From Aquimonas sp964586455 (GTDB lineage: Bacteria > Pseudomonadota > Gammaproteobacteria > Xanthomonadales > Xanthomonadaceae): 64,000 bases of DNA. Shown one piece after another: positions 32,906 to 40,479 of the stretch. The DNA lies in the NCBI GenBank assembly GCA_964586455.1, contig CAZPHV010000019.1:11492-75491 (forward strand), in the 5' to 3' direction. The notes under the pieces are model-generated. The model made no database searches. It was not told where the DNA came from and worked only from the letters and a program-made list of their open reading frames with translations. Position numbers and translations under genes: made by a program. Position 1 is the stretch's first letter; each line of letters opens with the position of its first letter.

Positions 32906-33034
32906 TTAGGTCAGACGCAGAACGATAACCGCGGCCCAGACCGTCATCGCGATGGCGGCGATCGTGCCGGCGATTACCACGACGGCAGAGAGCCCGCGAA
33001 CGGTGACGATGACGGTGATGCGCCGGGTGCTCAC
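32906..33034 (-). CDS. tiny single-span membrane protein (42 aa)
   Basis: GTG start embedded in the preceding stop (GTGA, 33034-33031), giving a basic head (STRRITVIVTVR) and one long hydrophobic helix (LSAVVVIAGTIAAIAMTVWAAVIVL), ending RLT. Stop-start overlap and clean topology argue that it is real. Possible small inner-membrane effector; function unknown. Confidence 0.55.
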   Translation of the reverse strand: MSTRRITVIVTVRGLSAVVVIAGTIAAIAMTVWAAVIVLRLT

Positions 33035-33288
33035 GGCGTGGTCTCGAACATGCCCACATACGGCGGCTGCTGCATCGGGTCGCCGAAGTCCTGCGGAACC
33101 AGCCGCCGACCGTCGGGGCCTGCGTCCACGGAGGGCACGCCGGCAGCGCCGCAATAGCCGACGGCATGGCGTTCGAGTCGGACGCCCGCGCAGGGTGCCC
33201 AACGCCACATGGCGCAGCGCGGGCCGAGGCACGGCGTCTTCAGGGCGCGTTGTGGGCAGGCGACGGCGGCGGCTTGTGTTGTGGTCAT
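33031..33288 (-). CDS. Cys-rich small element protein
   Basis: 85 residues. N-terminal Cys cluster: AVACPQRALKTPCLGPRCAMWRWAP, then a further Cys in VGYCGAAG, a likely four-Cys zinc-binding site. The C-terminus is Pro/Gly-rich (QDFGDPMQQPPYVGM). Similar short Cys-Trp proteins occur in prophages of this group, as I recall without a family name. The start could be two codons earlier (33294). Overlaps the 42-aa membrane gene. Confidence 0.6.
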   Translation of the reverse strand: MTTTQAAAVACPQRALKTPCLGPRCAMWRWAPCAGVRLERHAVGYCGAAGVPSVDAGPDGRRLVPQDFGDPMQQPPYVGMFETTP

Positions 33289-33356
33289 CAGCACGTTCTG
33301 ATCCTCGGGGGTGGTGAAGCGGTGAAGCGGAAGGCTCGCCAGGAAGCCGGTGCGGT

Positions 33357-33710
33357 TCAGGGCGAGGCGATGTCCGGCGCCAAGCCGTTGCGGTACTCAT
33401 CAAGCGGCCACAAGACGCGGTGCAGCTCAGCCGGCGGTATGCCGTCGCGCACGGCGATAGACCACAGCTCGATAAACAGGGCTCTCTTGCGCGCCTCGGG
33501 GTCGGCTTTCTGCAGGAAGCAATTGCAGGCGCCCCAGCTCATAACGTGACCGGTCGCGTCCTGCATGCGCTCGCGGTCGGGCCACGCCACAAGCGCCGCA
33601 CGGCCTCGGAGTGCCTCGGGGGCTTTGGTCCAGGTCGGGGTCCATACGATGAAGTGAGCTTTCAGGTTCATGGCGCTCTGTCGGTCGGGGTTGGTGGGCT
33701 TCGGCTTCAT
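33357..33710 (-). CDS. hypothetical element protein
   Basis: 117 residues from the ATG at 33710. Aromatic-rich core: NLKAHFIVWTPTWTKAPEALRGRAALVAWPDRERM, then VMSWGACNCFLQKADPEARKRALFIELW and a helical end (IPPAELHRVLWPLDEYRNG). An internal start at 33671 is also possible. Sits just left of the iteron cluster, so may be its first downstream gene. Not recognised. Confidence 0.6.
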   Translation of the reverse strand: MKPKPTNPDRQSAMNLKAHFIVWTPTWTKAPEALRGRAALVAWPDRERMQDATGHVMSWGACNCFLQKADPEARKRALFIELWSIAVRDGIPPAELHRVLWPLDEYRNGLAPDIASP

Positions 33711-33740
33711 GGCGGGCTCTGCTGCTGATTTCTGGCTCTT

Positions 33741-33917
33741 GCGTGAGTTGCGTGAGTTCCTGTCGTGAGTTCCTGCATTTCGACTCACGCAACTCACGAA
33801 GCCGCGCGTGAGTGAGTGCGGGGGGTATTAGGGGGACTCACGCACTCACGCAACTCACGCAGGAACTCACGCAGAGCCCCCTGCAGGCGGGGCTGCCACC
33901 AGCTTTTTGCGTGAGTT
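33741..33917. repeat. iteron-like cluster of CGTGAGTT/AACTCACG repeats (candidate replication origin)
   Basis: About eleven copies of the 8-9-mer GCGTGAGTT or its reverse complement in 177 bases: direct at 33741, 33750, 33763, 33806 and 33909; inverted at 33782, 33791, 33835, 33844, 33852 and 33864. Some are abutting, others spaced by 3-6 bases. The cluster overlaps the 3' end of the helicase gene and its downstream gap. Iterons next to a replication helicase are typical of origins in plasmids and satellite phages. Confidence 0.6.
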
Positions 33918-35216
33918 CCTGCTGCTGTCGCGGTAGGTTTCGACCGTCAGTCGGCCGGATCGCTGCAGTCTCTGCAGGGCAGCCCGAAGGCGTTGATTTG
34001 AGGCGCGGTTGTCCTGTTTGAGCGCGGCGGGCACCTCTGGCGCGGCACGCAGGAAGTGAAGCGCGGTGTCCTGTCCGGACAGTGCCCCAGGCACCGTGAC
34101 ACCCACCTCGCATGCGTTCCTGATAGCCGCGAAAACCCCGTCATCGTCCGCGCCGTCCGTAAGCGCCCGCACGGCCTCAGCTTCGGCCTGAGCGTCCGCC
34201 GGGTCCATCGGGATCAGTACGCCGTCATCTGTCCAGCCGAGGGTGATCGGATCGGCCTTGCGCGCGCCTTCCTGCAGCTTCTCTTGATGCAGCTGCAGCA
34301 CGCCGCTTTCGTCGGTGATCAGGGCCAAGCGCGAGCGCGCGGAGTTGTGCCAAGCAACGCTGCCGCTGAACGCCTGCCCCTTGCCCCCGAAGCGCACAGC
34401 GTGTTTGTCGACGTGCGCCAGCAGCAGCACGCCAGCGCCACCCTTGCGGGCCATGCGGATCAGGCTCCGGACAAACCGGCGCACCTCGCGTTTTGCGTTT
34501 TCGTCACCATCGAAAGCGTCCGAGGCATTGTCGACGCAGACCAGCGCGTAACCCTCGGACACGAACGCGGCCAGTTCCTTCATGGATGCCGTTTCGACCA
34601 GCTTCCCGCGCTGCCCCATCGGGTCAGGGACCATCAGCACGGCGTCGCCCTCGCTGCCGTCCAGGATGCTCAGGTTCTGGCGGATCAGGTCGGGCGGGAG
34701 CCTGTAGTGCCTGCAGATTCGCTTCAGGCGGGCCAGCACCATGCTTGCCGTGTCCTCCAGGCTCACAAAAAGCACGCGGCGAGGCTCGCTGCACTGGTAC
34801 GTGGCCCAGCTCCGGCCCACTGCGATATGGGCAAGCAGGATCAGCGCCAGCAGCGTTTTTCCTGTGCCGCCGTGACCGCTCAGCAGCGTGGCCTCCCTCG
34901 CCAGCAAGGCGGGCTCCAGGACGAACTCGACGCCAGCCGAGACGCGATGCTCGAAGCAAGTCAGGTCCACACGCTTCAGCGCGGGCGTGAGTTCGGCGCC
35001 GTCCAGAACCTCACCGGTCAGCCGGGTCTGCGGGGGTCGCTCCTTGGCGGGCTCGGGCTCTCCGCTGTCCATCCCGCGCGCTGCAGGGTGGTCATCAGGT
35101 ATCTCTGGCAGCCAAGCATCGGCCGGGCTAAAATCTTCCTGCGCAGTGCCCCCAAGCAAGCGCCTTTCATCAGCCCCGACCGTTCCAGCGGCCGGGGCGT
35201 TTTCGTTGGGGGCCAT
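33867..35216 (-). CDS. RepA-like replicative helicase/AAA ATPase of the element
   Basis: 449 residues. RecA-fold ATPase: LLSGHGGTGKTLLAL (Walker A, about residue 112), RRVLFVSLED, and YALVCVDNASDAFDGDEN (Walker B), then GVLLLAHVDKH and FSGSVAWHNSARSRLALI, the order of RSF1010 RepA-like hexameric helicases. An N-terminal acidic linker and a C-terminal winged-helix-like region (LRAALQRLQRSGRLTV) flank it. No primase motif was seen. The 3' end runs into the iterons, so binding and unwinding at that site is a reasonable inference. Confidence 0.82.
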   Translation of the reverse strand: MAPNENAPAAGTVGADERRLLGGTAQEDFSPADAWLPEIPDDHPAARGMDSGEPEPAKERPPQTRLTGEVLDGAELTPALKRVDLTCFEHRVSAGVEFVLEPALLAREATLLSGHGGTGKTLLALILLAHIAVGRSWATYQCSEPRRVLFVSLEDTASMVLARLKRICRHYRLPPDLIRQNLSILDGSEGDAVLMVPDPMGQRGKLVETASMKELAAFVSEGYALVCVDNASDAFDGDENAKREVRRFVRSLIRMARKGGAGVLLLAHVDKHAVRFGGKGQAFSGSVAWHNSARSRLALITDESGVLQLHQEKLQEGARKADPITLGWTDDGVLIPMDPADAQAEAEAVRALTDGADDDGVFAAIRNACEVGVTVPGALSGQDTALHFLRAAPEVPAALKQDNRASNQRLRAALQRLQRSGRLTVETYRDSSRNSRKKLVAAPPAGGSA

Positions 35217-35219
35217 CGG

Positions 35220-35432
35220 TCAGACCCCCAGCCGCGCGCGGCGTGGCGGCGTGATCTTCAGCCCCATTTGCCGGAGTGCGTCCGTGCTTACGCATCGGCC
35301 GCCCGGCAGCCTCACGTAAGGCCTGCCGCCGTCGCCAACCGCTGGCAGCAGCAGCCAGGCATCGGCGCCGCCCTCGACGATCACGAGTTCAGAGTCTGCC
35401 CAGGGGCGGGTGGTCTCGCGCTCGCGGCTCAT
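35220..35432 (-). CDS. hypothetical element protein
   Basis: 70 residues: a beta-rich middle (SELVIVEGGADAWLLLPAVGDGGRPYVRLPGG) and a basic end (LKITPPRRARLGV). ATGA overlap with alpA and 3 bases before the helicase gene. Position between an AlpA regulator and a replicase is typical for a small control protein; not recognised. Confidence 0.62.
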   Translation of the reverse strand: MSRERETTRPWADSELVIVEGGADAWLLLPAVGDGGRPYVRLPGGRCVSTDALRQMGLKITPPRRARLGV

Positions 35433-35623
35433 TTCGCCGGCCTCGCGGCGCCCGCTTGGCTCTCGTACTTCTCGACCTCGCTCGCACGCCAGCGGGTGAC
35501 GTTCGGGCCAAGTTTTACCGGGGCCGGATATTTGCCCTTGCGCACCCAGGTCCACAAGGTTTGCCGGCTGATCTTGTAGCGGCCGGCAATTTCAAGATCG
35601 GTGCAATAGATTTCAGTGTTCAC
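35429..35623 (-). CDS. AlpA-family regulator / excisionase-like HTH protein
   Basis: 64 residues with a winged HTH of the MerR/AlpA type: LEIAGRYKISRQTLWTWVRKGKYPAPVKLGPNVTRW then ASEVEKYE. AlpA proteins activate integrase or act as excisionase in P4-like elements. It begins the minus-strand replication operon, opposite the 232-base gap to the integrase. Confidence 0.85.
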   Translation of the reverse strand: MNTEIYCTDLEIAGRYKISRQTLWTWVRKGKYPAPVKLGPNVTRWRASEVEKYESQAGAARPAK

Positions 35624-35855
35624 GGCGTTGTCTGCCCTTGCTGTCGGCTACGTTTCCCGTAGCGGTGGCAACAGCAGACCTATTTGCAAAACAACCGGCA
35701 ACTCTACGGAGAATTACGGAGCTAGATCGGGACAGGGGGAGAAAACCGAAAAGCCCGACAACCGCGCGCCGGAAAAACTAGCCAATCCAACCGCTTAGGG
35801 CTCCCGCACCCCGTAAGCCTCCGTTAATGCTCCGCAATTAACATTCCCTGAACGA
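35624..35855. promoter_or_regulatory. alpA-int intergenic region
   Basis: 232 bases, no gene. More AT-rich than its surroundings in the middle. Short repeats related to AATTACGGAG occur at 35711-35723, with inverted CTCCG..AATTA forms near 35819-35840; another AATTACGG lies at 37177. These could be AlpA or integrase arm sites. Promoter for alpA is expected here on the minus strand. Confidence 0.35.
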
Positions 35856-37073
35856 CTACCCTGCGACCGACTCGGACGCGATGAAACTCGCCCATTCCTG
35901 CATCATTTCCCGCCGCTGGCTCAGCAGGCTATCGCGAGCGTAGGCGGCCCGCGTCTGATCTGAATTAACGTGAGCGAGAGCCAATTCGGAAACTTCATCA
36001 GCAAATCGCGGCGCACCGTCTGGCGTGCGCAATGACCGCGCCCACTCTTTGAAACTGCTGCGGAATCCGTGGGGCACAATTTCGGCTTTCATTCGGCGCA
36101 GGACGGCCGTTATCGACATATCGCTATAAGCCCCACCGCGCGGGCTAGCGAATACAAACGGGTTTCCCGAAAGCCTTGGCAGGGCCTCCAGCAGCGCGAC
36201 AGCTTCGCCGGACAGCGGCACCGCGTGTTTCTTCCGGGCTTTCATTCTTTCTTTCGGCACGGTCCAAACGCGCGCCTGCAAATCGAACTCGCCCCACTTC
36301 GCCATGCGCGCTTCGCCACTACGCGCAGCGGTCAAGGCGATGAACTCCAAAGCTCTGGCTGCGGTGCCGGGCATCTGTCGCAGCTTGGCGATGAAGTCGG
36401 GCATTTCTTCAAATGGCAGGGACGGGTAATGCTTCCGCTGGCGCTTGGGCGGTGGCAGTAGTTCTTTGAGATTCTCTTGCCAACGCGCCGGATTCGGGGC
36501 ATCGCAGGCGCCGAAGACGATGCCCCAGCTGAAAACGGACTCGATGCGCTGCCGTAGCCGGCTGGCCGTCTCGGGTTTCTCGCGCCACAGCGGTTCCAAC
36601 ACCCGCAGAATGTCGCGATTGTTGATCTCGCACATCCGGGCGCGGCCGATCAAGGGGAAGGCGTAGCGCTCCAGTGATGAAAGCCAGTCCGCGCGGTGTT
36701 TGACATTCGAGAATCCTTCGGCTCGCACCTTGTGGCATCGGCGTGCGGCTTCCTGAAAGGTCATCTGCCGGTGCTGGTCGGCCACCAGCGCCGCACGGCG
36801 GGCCTTGCGTGCCTCCACCGGGTCAACGCCTTTGGCGATCTGTTCGCGGGCCTCTCGCGCCCTGCCGCGGGCATCCTCGACCAATACGCCGGGGAAACTC
36901 CCGAGGCCCAGGTCGCGGCGGCGCTCGCCCCACGTGTGCCGGAGCACCCAGCTCCTAGCCTCGCCCCTGACTACCAGCAGCAGGCCGGGAACACCGCCTG
37001 CCGCATAGGTGCCATCGGTCGCGGCCTTCGCTGCGATTTCCGCGTCGTCCAACGCCTTCGCGACTTTGGGCAT
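35856..37073 (-). CDS. int: tyrosine recombinase/integrase (P4 type, DUF4102 N-domain)
   Basis: 405 residues from the ATG at 37073 (GGGAGGGA about 10 bases upstream; a GTG at 37091 is an alternative). The N-terminal DUF4102 arm domain (GGVPGLLLVVRGEARSWVLRH and RDLGLGSFPGVLVEDAR) is followed by a core-binding SAM-like domain. Catalytic residues: Arg in TAARSGEARMAKWGE, Lys/His-Arg in VPHGFRSSFKEWAR, His in LAHVNSD and Tyr in TRAAYARD. It catalyses integration and excision. Oriented inward from the right end of the element. Confidence 0.93.
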   Translation of the reverse strand: MPKVAKALDDAEIAAKAATDGTYAAGGVPGLLLVVRGEARSWVLRHTWGERRRDLGLGSFPGVLVEDARGRAREAREQIAKGVDPVEARKARRAALVADQHRQMTFQEAARRCHKVRAEGFSNVKHRADWLSSLERYAFPLIGRARMCEINNRDILRVLEPLWREKPETASRLRQRIESVFSWGIVFGACDAPNPARWQENLKELLPPPKRQRKHYPSLPFEEMPDFIAKLRQMPGTAARALEFIALTAARSGEARMAKWGEFDLQARVWTVPKERMKARKKHAVPLSGEAVALLEALPRLSGNPFVFASPRGGAYSDMSITAVLRRMKAEIVPHGFRSSFKEWARSLRTPDGAPRFADEVSELALAHVNSDQTRAAYARDSLLSQRREMMQEWASFIASESVAG

Positions 37074-37230
37074 GACCACTTCCCTCCCCACAAAAACAGA
37101 AAGGACGGCAGGCTACGACACGCGACAGCGATAGACAAGAAAAACCGCAGAATCCAGCCGGGGCGCGGCTTTCAGGGAATTACGGGTGACGGCACGCGAC
37201 ACGGTTAGCCGGTACTTATGTGGGCCTCCG

Positions 37231-37238
37231 CTCCACCA
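37231..37238 (+). other. candidate attachment site, right
   Basis: CTCCACCA, a copy of the last 8 bases of ssrA, sits 12 bases before a strong terminator. That is where a native tmRNA 3' flank would be expected if the element were removed. Confidence 0.45.
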
Positions 37239-37246
37239 GTACCAAA

Positions 37247-37284
37247 AAACAAAAGGCCACCGCATGCGGTGGCCTTTTGTTTTT
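37247..37284. terminator. bidirectional terminator shared by element edge and tRNA-Arg
   Basis: Perfect 28-base palindrome (37251-37278, arms AAAAGGCCACCGCA) flanked by A-rich and T-rich runs. It can stop rightward transcripts (ancestral ssrA) and the leftward tRNA-Arg transcript. Confidence 0.85.
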
Positions 37285-37330
37285 CCGCCGTGTGACAGCC
37301 GTAGGGCGATGCCAATGCCTGATGGCGCGC

Positions 37331-37407
37331 TGGCGCCCCCGGCGCGATTCGAACGCACGACCTTCCCCTTAGGAGGGGGACGCTCTATCCAGCTGAGCTA
37401 CGGGGGC
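37331..37407 (-). tRNA. tRNA-Arg (anticodon CCU)
   Basis: 77 bases including encoded CCA. Acceptor GCCCCCG/CGGGGGC, D loop AGCTCAGCTGGATAGAGC, anticodon loop CTCCTAA (anticodon CCT), T loop TTCGAAT. Reads AGG codons. Its 3' end faces the integrase, so it is the alternative attachment site, but no second copy of its 3' end was found in the window. Confidence 0.95.
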
Positions 37408-37549
37408 TTGGGCGGCGAATTCTGCCACGCGGCGGGGCCTGCGGTCAGCCCGCGGGCTGAGCCACCTCAAGAGCGTGTAGTAAACTGGCGCGACAGCCGC
37501 GGCTGCTTTGTCGCCGGCGCCCCCATCGCATCAATCGCAGGTATTCCCT

Positions 37550-39082
37550 ATGAGCTCACAGCTGCTGCAGGCCCTTGGCCTGTCCGCCGTCAATTCCGGC
37601 ACCTATCTCGGCCAAGGCGAGTGGTCGACGACCACCGATGCCGGTGTGCTGCAGTCGATCAACCCCACCACGAATGCGCTGATCGCCGAAGTGCACGCCA
37701 GCAGCGAGGCCGACTACGAAACCGTGGTGGCGCGCGCACAGGCTGCCTTCAAGGTCTGGCGCACCACCCCCGCGCCGCGCCGCGGCGAAGCGGTTCGTCT
37801 GTGCGGCAATGCGCTGCGCCAGCACAAGGATGCATTGGGCTCGCTGGTCGCACTCGAGATGGGCAAGAGCAAGCCTGAAGGCGATGGTGAAGTGCAGGAG
37901 ATGATCGACATCGCCGAGTTCGCGGTGGGCCAGAGCCGCATGCTTTACGGCTACACGATGCACTCCGAGCGTCCCGGCCACCGCATGTACGAGCAGTATC
38001 ACCCGCTCGGCCTGGTGGGCATCATCAGCGCCTTCAATTTTCCCGTGGCAGTGTGGGCGTGGAACTCGTTCCTGGCGGCGATCTGCGGTGACATTTGCAT
38101 CTGGAAGCCGTCGAACAAGACCCCGCTGACAGCGATCGCCTCGATGAAGATCTGCAATGAGGCGCTGCGCGAGGCCGGGTTCCCGGACATCTTCTTCCTG
38201 ATCAACGATGCCGGCACCGAGCTGGCCCAGCGTTTCGTCGACGACAAGCGCATCCCGCTGATCAGCTTCACCGGCTCAACCGCCGTTGGCCGCACCGTGG
38301 GCGAGCGTGTCGCCCGCCGCATGGGCCGCAGCCTGCTCGAACTGGGCGGCAACAACGCGATCATCCTCGACGAGTCGGCCGACCTGAAGCTGGCGATCCC
38401 GGGCATTGTGTTCGGTGCGGTTGGCACCGCCGGCCAGCGCTGCACCACGACCCGCCGCCTGCTCGTGCACGAGTCGATCTACGACAGTGTGCTGTCAACC
38501 CTGGTCAAGGCGTTCAAGCAGGTCGAGGGCAAGATCGGTGACCCGACTGACGCGGCCAACCTGATGGGTCCGCTCAACAGCCCCGGCGCCGTGCAGCAGT
38601 TCCTGGCTGCGATCGAGAAGGCCAAGGCCAGCGGCGGCACCGTCGAGACTGGCGGCACTGCGATCGACCGCCCCGGCAACTTCGTGTTGCCGGCCATCGT
38701 CACCGGGCTGGAGAACAGCGATGAAGTAGTCCAGCACGAAACCTTCGCGCCGATCCTCTACGTCATGAAGTTCAAGACCCTCGACGAAGCGATCGAGATG
38801 CAGAACGCGGTGCCGCAGGGCCTGTCGTCCTCGATCTTTACCCAGAACCTGAAGTCAGCCGAGCTGTTCCTGTCGGCGGCCGGTTCCGACTGCGGCATCG
38901 CCAACGTCAACATCGGCACTTCGGGTGCCGAGATCGGTGGCGCCTTCGGCGGTGAGAAGGAAACCGGCGGCGGGCGTGAGTCGGGTTCGGATGCCTGGAA
39001 GGTCTACATGCGTCGTCAGACCAATACCATCAACTATTCCGATGCCCTACCTCTGGCACAGGGCATCCGCTTCGATATCTAG
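37550..39082 (+). CDS. aldehyde dehydrogenase, ALDH7/AmaB type
   Basis: 510 residues from the ATG at 37550. NAD-dependent aldehyde oxidation, most likely alpha-aminoadipic semialdehyde of lysine catabolism, as in ALDH7A1/AmaB. Signatures: ISAFNFPVAVWAWN, WKPSNKTPL, FTGSTAVGR, LLELGGNNAII (catalytic Glu), GTAGQRCTTTRRL (catalytic Cys) and ETFAPILYV. The Asn-Asn after ELGG and the TTTRRL block fit ALDH7. Monocistronic, ended by a strong hairpin. Confidence 0.9.
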   Translation: MSSQLLQALGLSAVNSGTYLGQGEWSTTTDAGVLQSINPTTNALIAEVHASSEADYETVVARAQAAFKVWRTTPAPRRGEAVRLCGNALRQHKDALGSLVALEMGKSKPEGDGEVQEMIDIAEFAVGQSRMLYGYTMHSERPGHRMYEQYHPLGLVGIISAFNFPVAVWAWNSFLAAICGDICIWKPSNKTPLTAIASMKICNEALREAGFPDIFFLINDAGTELAQRFVDDKRIPLISFTGSTAVGRTVGERVARRMGRSLLELGGNNAIILDESADLKLAIPGIVFGAVGTAGQRCTTTRRLLVHESIYDSVLSTLVKAFKQVEGKIGDPTDAANLMGPLNSPGAVQQFLAAIEKAKASGGTVETGGTAIDRPGNFVLPAIVTGLENSDEVVQHETFAPILYVMKFKTLDEAIEMQNAVPQGLSSSIFTQNLKSAELFLSAAGSDCGIANVNIGTSGAEIGGAFGGEKETGGGRESGSDAWKVYMRRQTNTINYSDALPLAQGIRFDI

Positions 39083-39090
39083 CAGCTTGT

Positions 39091-39119
39091 CGAAAAACTC
39101 CCATCCTGGGAGTTTTTCG
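39091..39119. terminator. terminator after the ALDH gene
   Basis: 13-bp perfect stem CGAAAAACTCCCA/TGGGAGTTTTTCG with a 3-base loop, 9 bases after the stop; T-rich on either strand. Confidence 0.85.
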
Positions 39120-39432
39120 AGTCGGCGGTCCGGCACAGGTCCGTACCGCCTCCCGACAAATCAATCGCTTACGCGCTTGCTTTGTCGACTCGGCCCTCCT
39201 TGGCCGAGCTAGCAGGCTGTTTTTCAACAGCCTGCTAGTCTGCTGCGCGGCGGTGTGGCCTGTCGTGCCACACCGCCGGGGCGGTTGCGTGCATTGGGGA
39301 GTGCGCGGAGCCGAGGGTTATCGACCCGATTTTCCGATTCATGAGGGACGGCTGCGTGCGAGACAGGGGGTGCTGTGGAACCTCCCGGATCCGGTGGTCG
39401 CCTTGACAACCTGATCCAGGACAGCTTTCCCC
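39120..39432. other. ALDH-pyrD intergenic region with second large palindrome
   Basis: 313 bases without a gene. A perfect 13-bp stem (39209-39221 with 39226-39238, CTAGCAGGCTGTT/AACAGCCTGCTAG) lies in the middle; it may be a dispersed repeat or terminator. The pyrD promoter should lie between 39240 and 39430, but no clear -35/-10 pair stands out. Confidence 0.5.
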
Positions 39433-40479
39433 ATGTACAGCTTCGCCCGCCCCTTCCTGATGATGATGGACGCCGAGCGCGCCCATGACCTGGCGCTCTC
39501 GAGTCTGTCTGCGATGTATCGCCTGGGTTTGAACCCGCTGGTGGCGCAGCGTTCGAAGCCGATGCCGGTGAAGCTCTGGGACCTCGAGTTCCCAAACCCG
39601 GTCGGCCTTGCCGCAGGGCTCGACAAGAACGGCAGCCACATCGACGCCTTGGGCGCGCTGGGCTTCGGATTCATCGAGATCGGCACCACTACGCCGCGCC
39701 CGCAGGGGGGTAACCCCAAGCCGCGCATGTTCCGGCTGCGCTCGCATGCGGCGGTGATCAACCGCATGGGCTTCAACAACGAGGGCGTGAACGCGCTGCT
39801 GGCCAACGTCGAGCGCACCCGCTTTCGCGGCGTTCTGGGCATCAACATCGGCAAGAACAAGGACACGCCCAACGAGCGTGCCTTCGAGGACTACCTGTAC
39901 TGCCTCGAACGCGTGTACCCGGTGGCCAGCTACGTCACGGTCAACATCTCCTCGCCGAACACCGCTGGCCTGCGCGATTTGCAGGGGGCAGATGAGTTGC
40001 ATCGGCTACTTAGCCAATTGCGTGAGGCGCAGGAGCGACTGGCGGCAAAACATCGCCGGCACACGCCGATCCTCATCAAGATCGCCCCCGATCTGAGCGA
40101 CGAGCAGATCGAGCGCATGGGCCTGATTCTTGCCGCTGCCCGCGTCGACGGGGTGATCGCCACCAACACCACGGTGGACCGCCTACCGGTGGAGGGGCAT
40201 GCGCAGGCCAAGGAAGCCGGCGGTTTGTCGGGACGCCCGCTGTACGGTCGGTCGACCTGGGTGCTGCGCCATCTGCGCTCGCACCTGCCCAGCTCGATCC
40301 CGCTGATCGGCGTGGGCGGTATCCACACCGGTGCGGATGCGGTCGGCAAGATCACCGCAGGGGCGAACCTGGTGCAGGTCTACACCGGCTTCATCTACCG
40401 CGGCCCGATTCTGATCCGCCAATGCGTGGAGGCCATCCGCCGTCGCCGTGAGCAGCCGGTGCGCGGCCTGTCGCGATGA
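39433..40479 (+). CDS. pyrD: dihydroorotate dehydrogenase (quinone), class 2
   Basis: 348 residues. Membrane-associated FMN enzyme oxidising dihydroorotate to orotate in pyrimidine synthesis, passing electrons to quinone. N-terminal helices (FARPFLMMMDAERAHDLAL), then NPVGLAAGLDKNG, IEIGTTTPRPQ, NRMGFNN, YVTVNISSPNTAGLR (catalytic Ser), IKIAPDL, GLSGRPL and GVGGI. Full length for E. coli-type PyrD. Overlaps murB by 4 bases. Confidence 0.97.
   Translation: MYSFARPFLMMMDAERAHDLALSSLSAMYRLGLNPLVAQRSKPMPVKLWDLEFPNPVGLAAGLDKNGSHIDALGALGFGFIEIGTTTPRPQGGNPKPRMFRLRSHAAVINRMGFNNEGVNALLANVERTRFRGVLGINIGKNKDTPNERAFEDYLYCLERVYPVASYVTVNISSPNTAGLRDLQGADELHRLLSQLREAQERLAAKHRRHTPILIKIAPDLSDEQIERMGLILAAARVDGVIATNTTVDRLPVEGHAQAKEAGGLSGRPLYGRSTWVLRHLRSHLPSSIPLIGVGGIHTGADAVGKITAGANLVQVYTGFIYRGPILIRQCVEAIRRRREQPVRGLSR

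Larger units (their letters stand above)
29089..37230. mobile_element. 8.1-kb integrative element, phage-satellite type
   Basis: Region between ssrA and the CTCCACCA copy at 37231. From the right end: tyrosine integrase, AlpA-like regulator, RepA-like helicase, iterons, then about ten small genes all on the minus strand with 1-4-base overlaps. There are no capsid, tail or lysis genes, and no recognisable terminase apart from a DUF5681 protein. int-alpA-replicase order recalls P4-like satellites and small genomic islands. A two-repeat CRISPR-like unit lies inside. Confidence 0.7.

Noticed and set aside
37331..37407. tRNA-Arg as the attachment site of the element
   Set aside because: Orientation relative to int would fit, but no copy of its 3' end (GCGCGATTCGAAC type) was found at the left edge; the ssrA end repeats beyond int. 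Kept as an alternative only.
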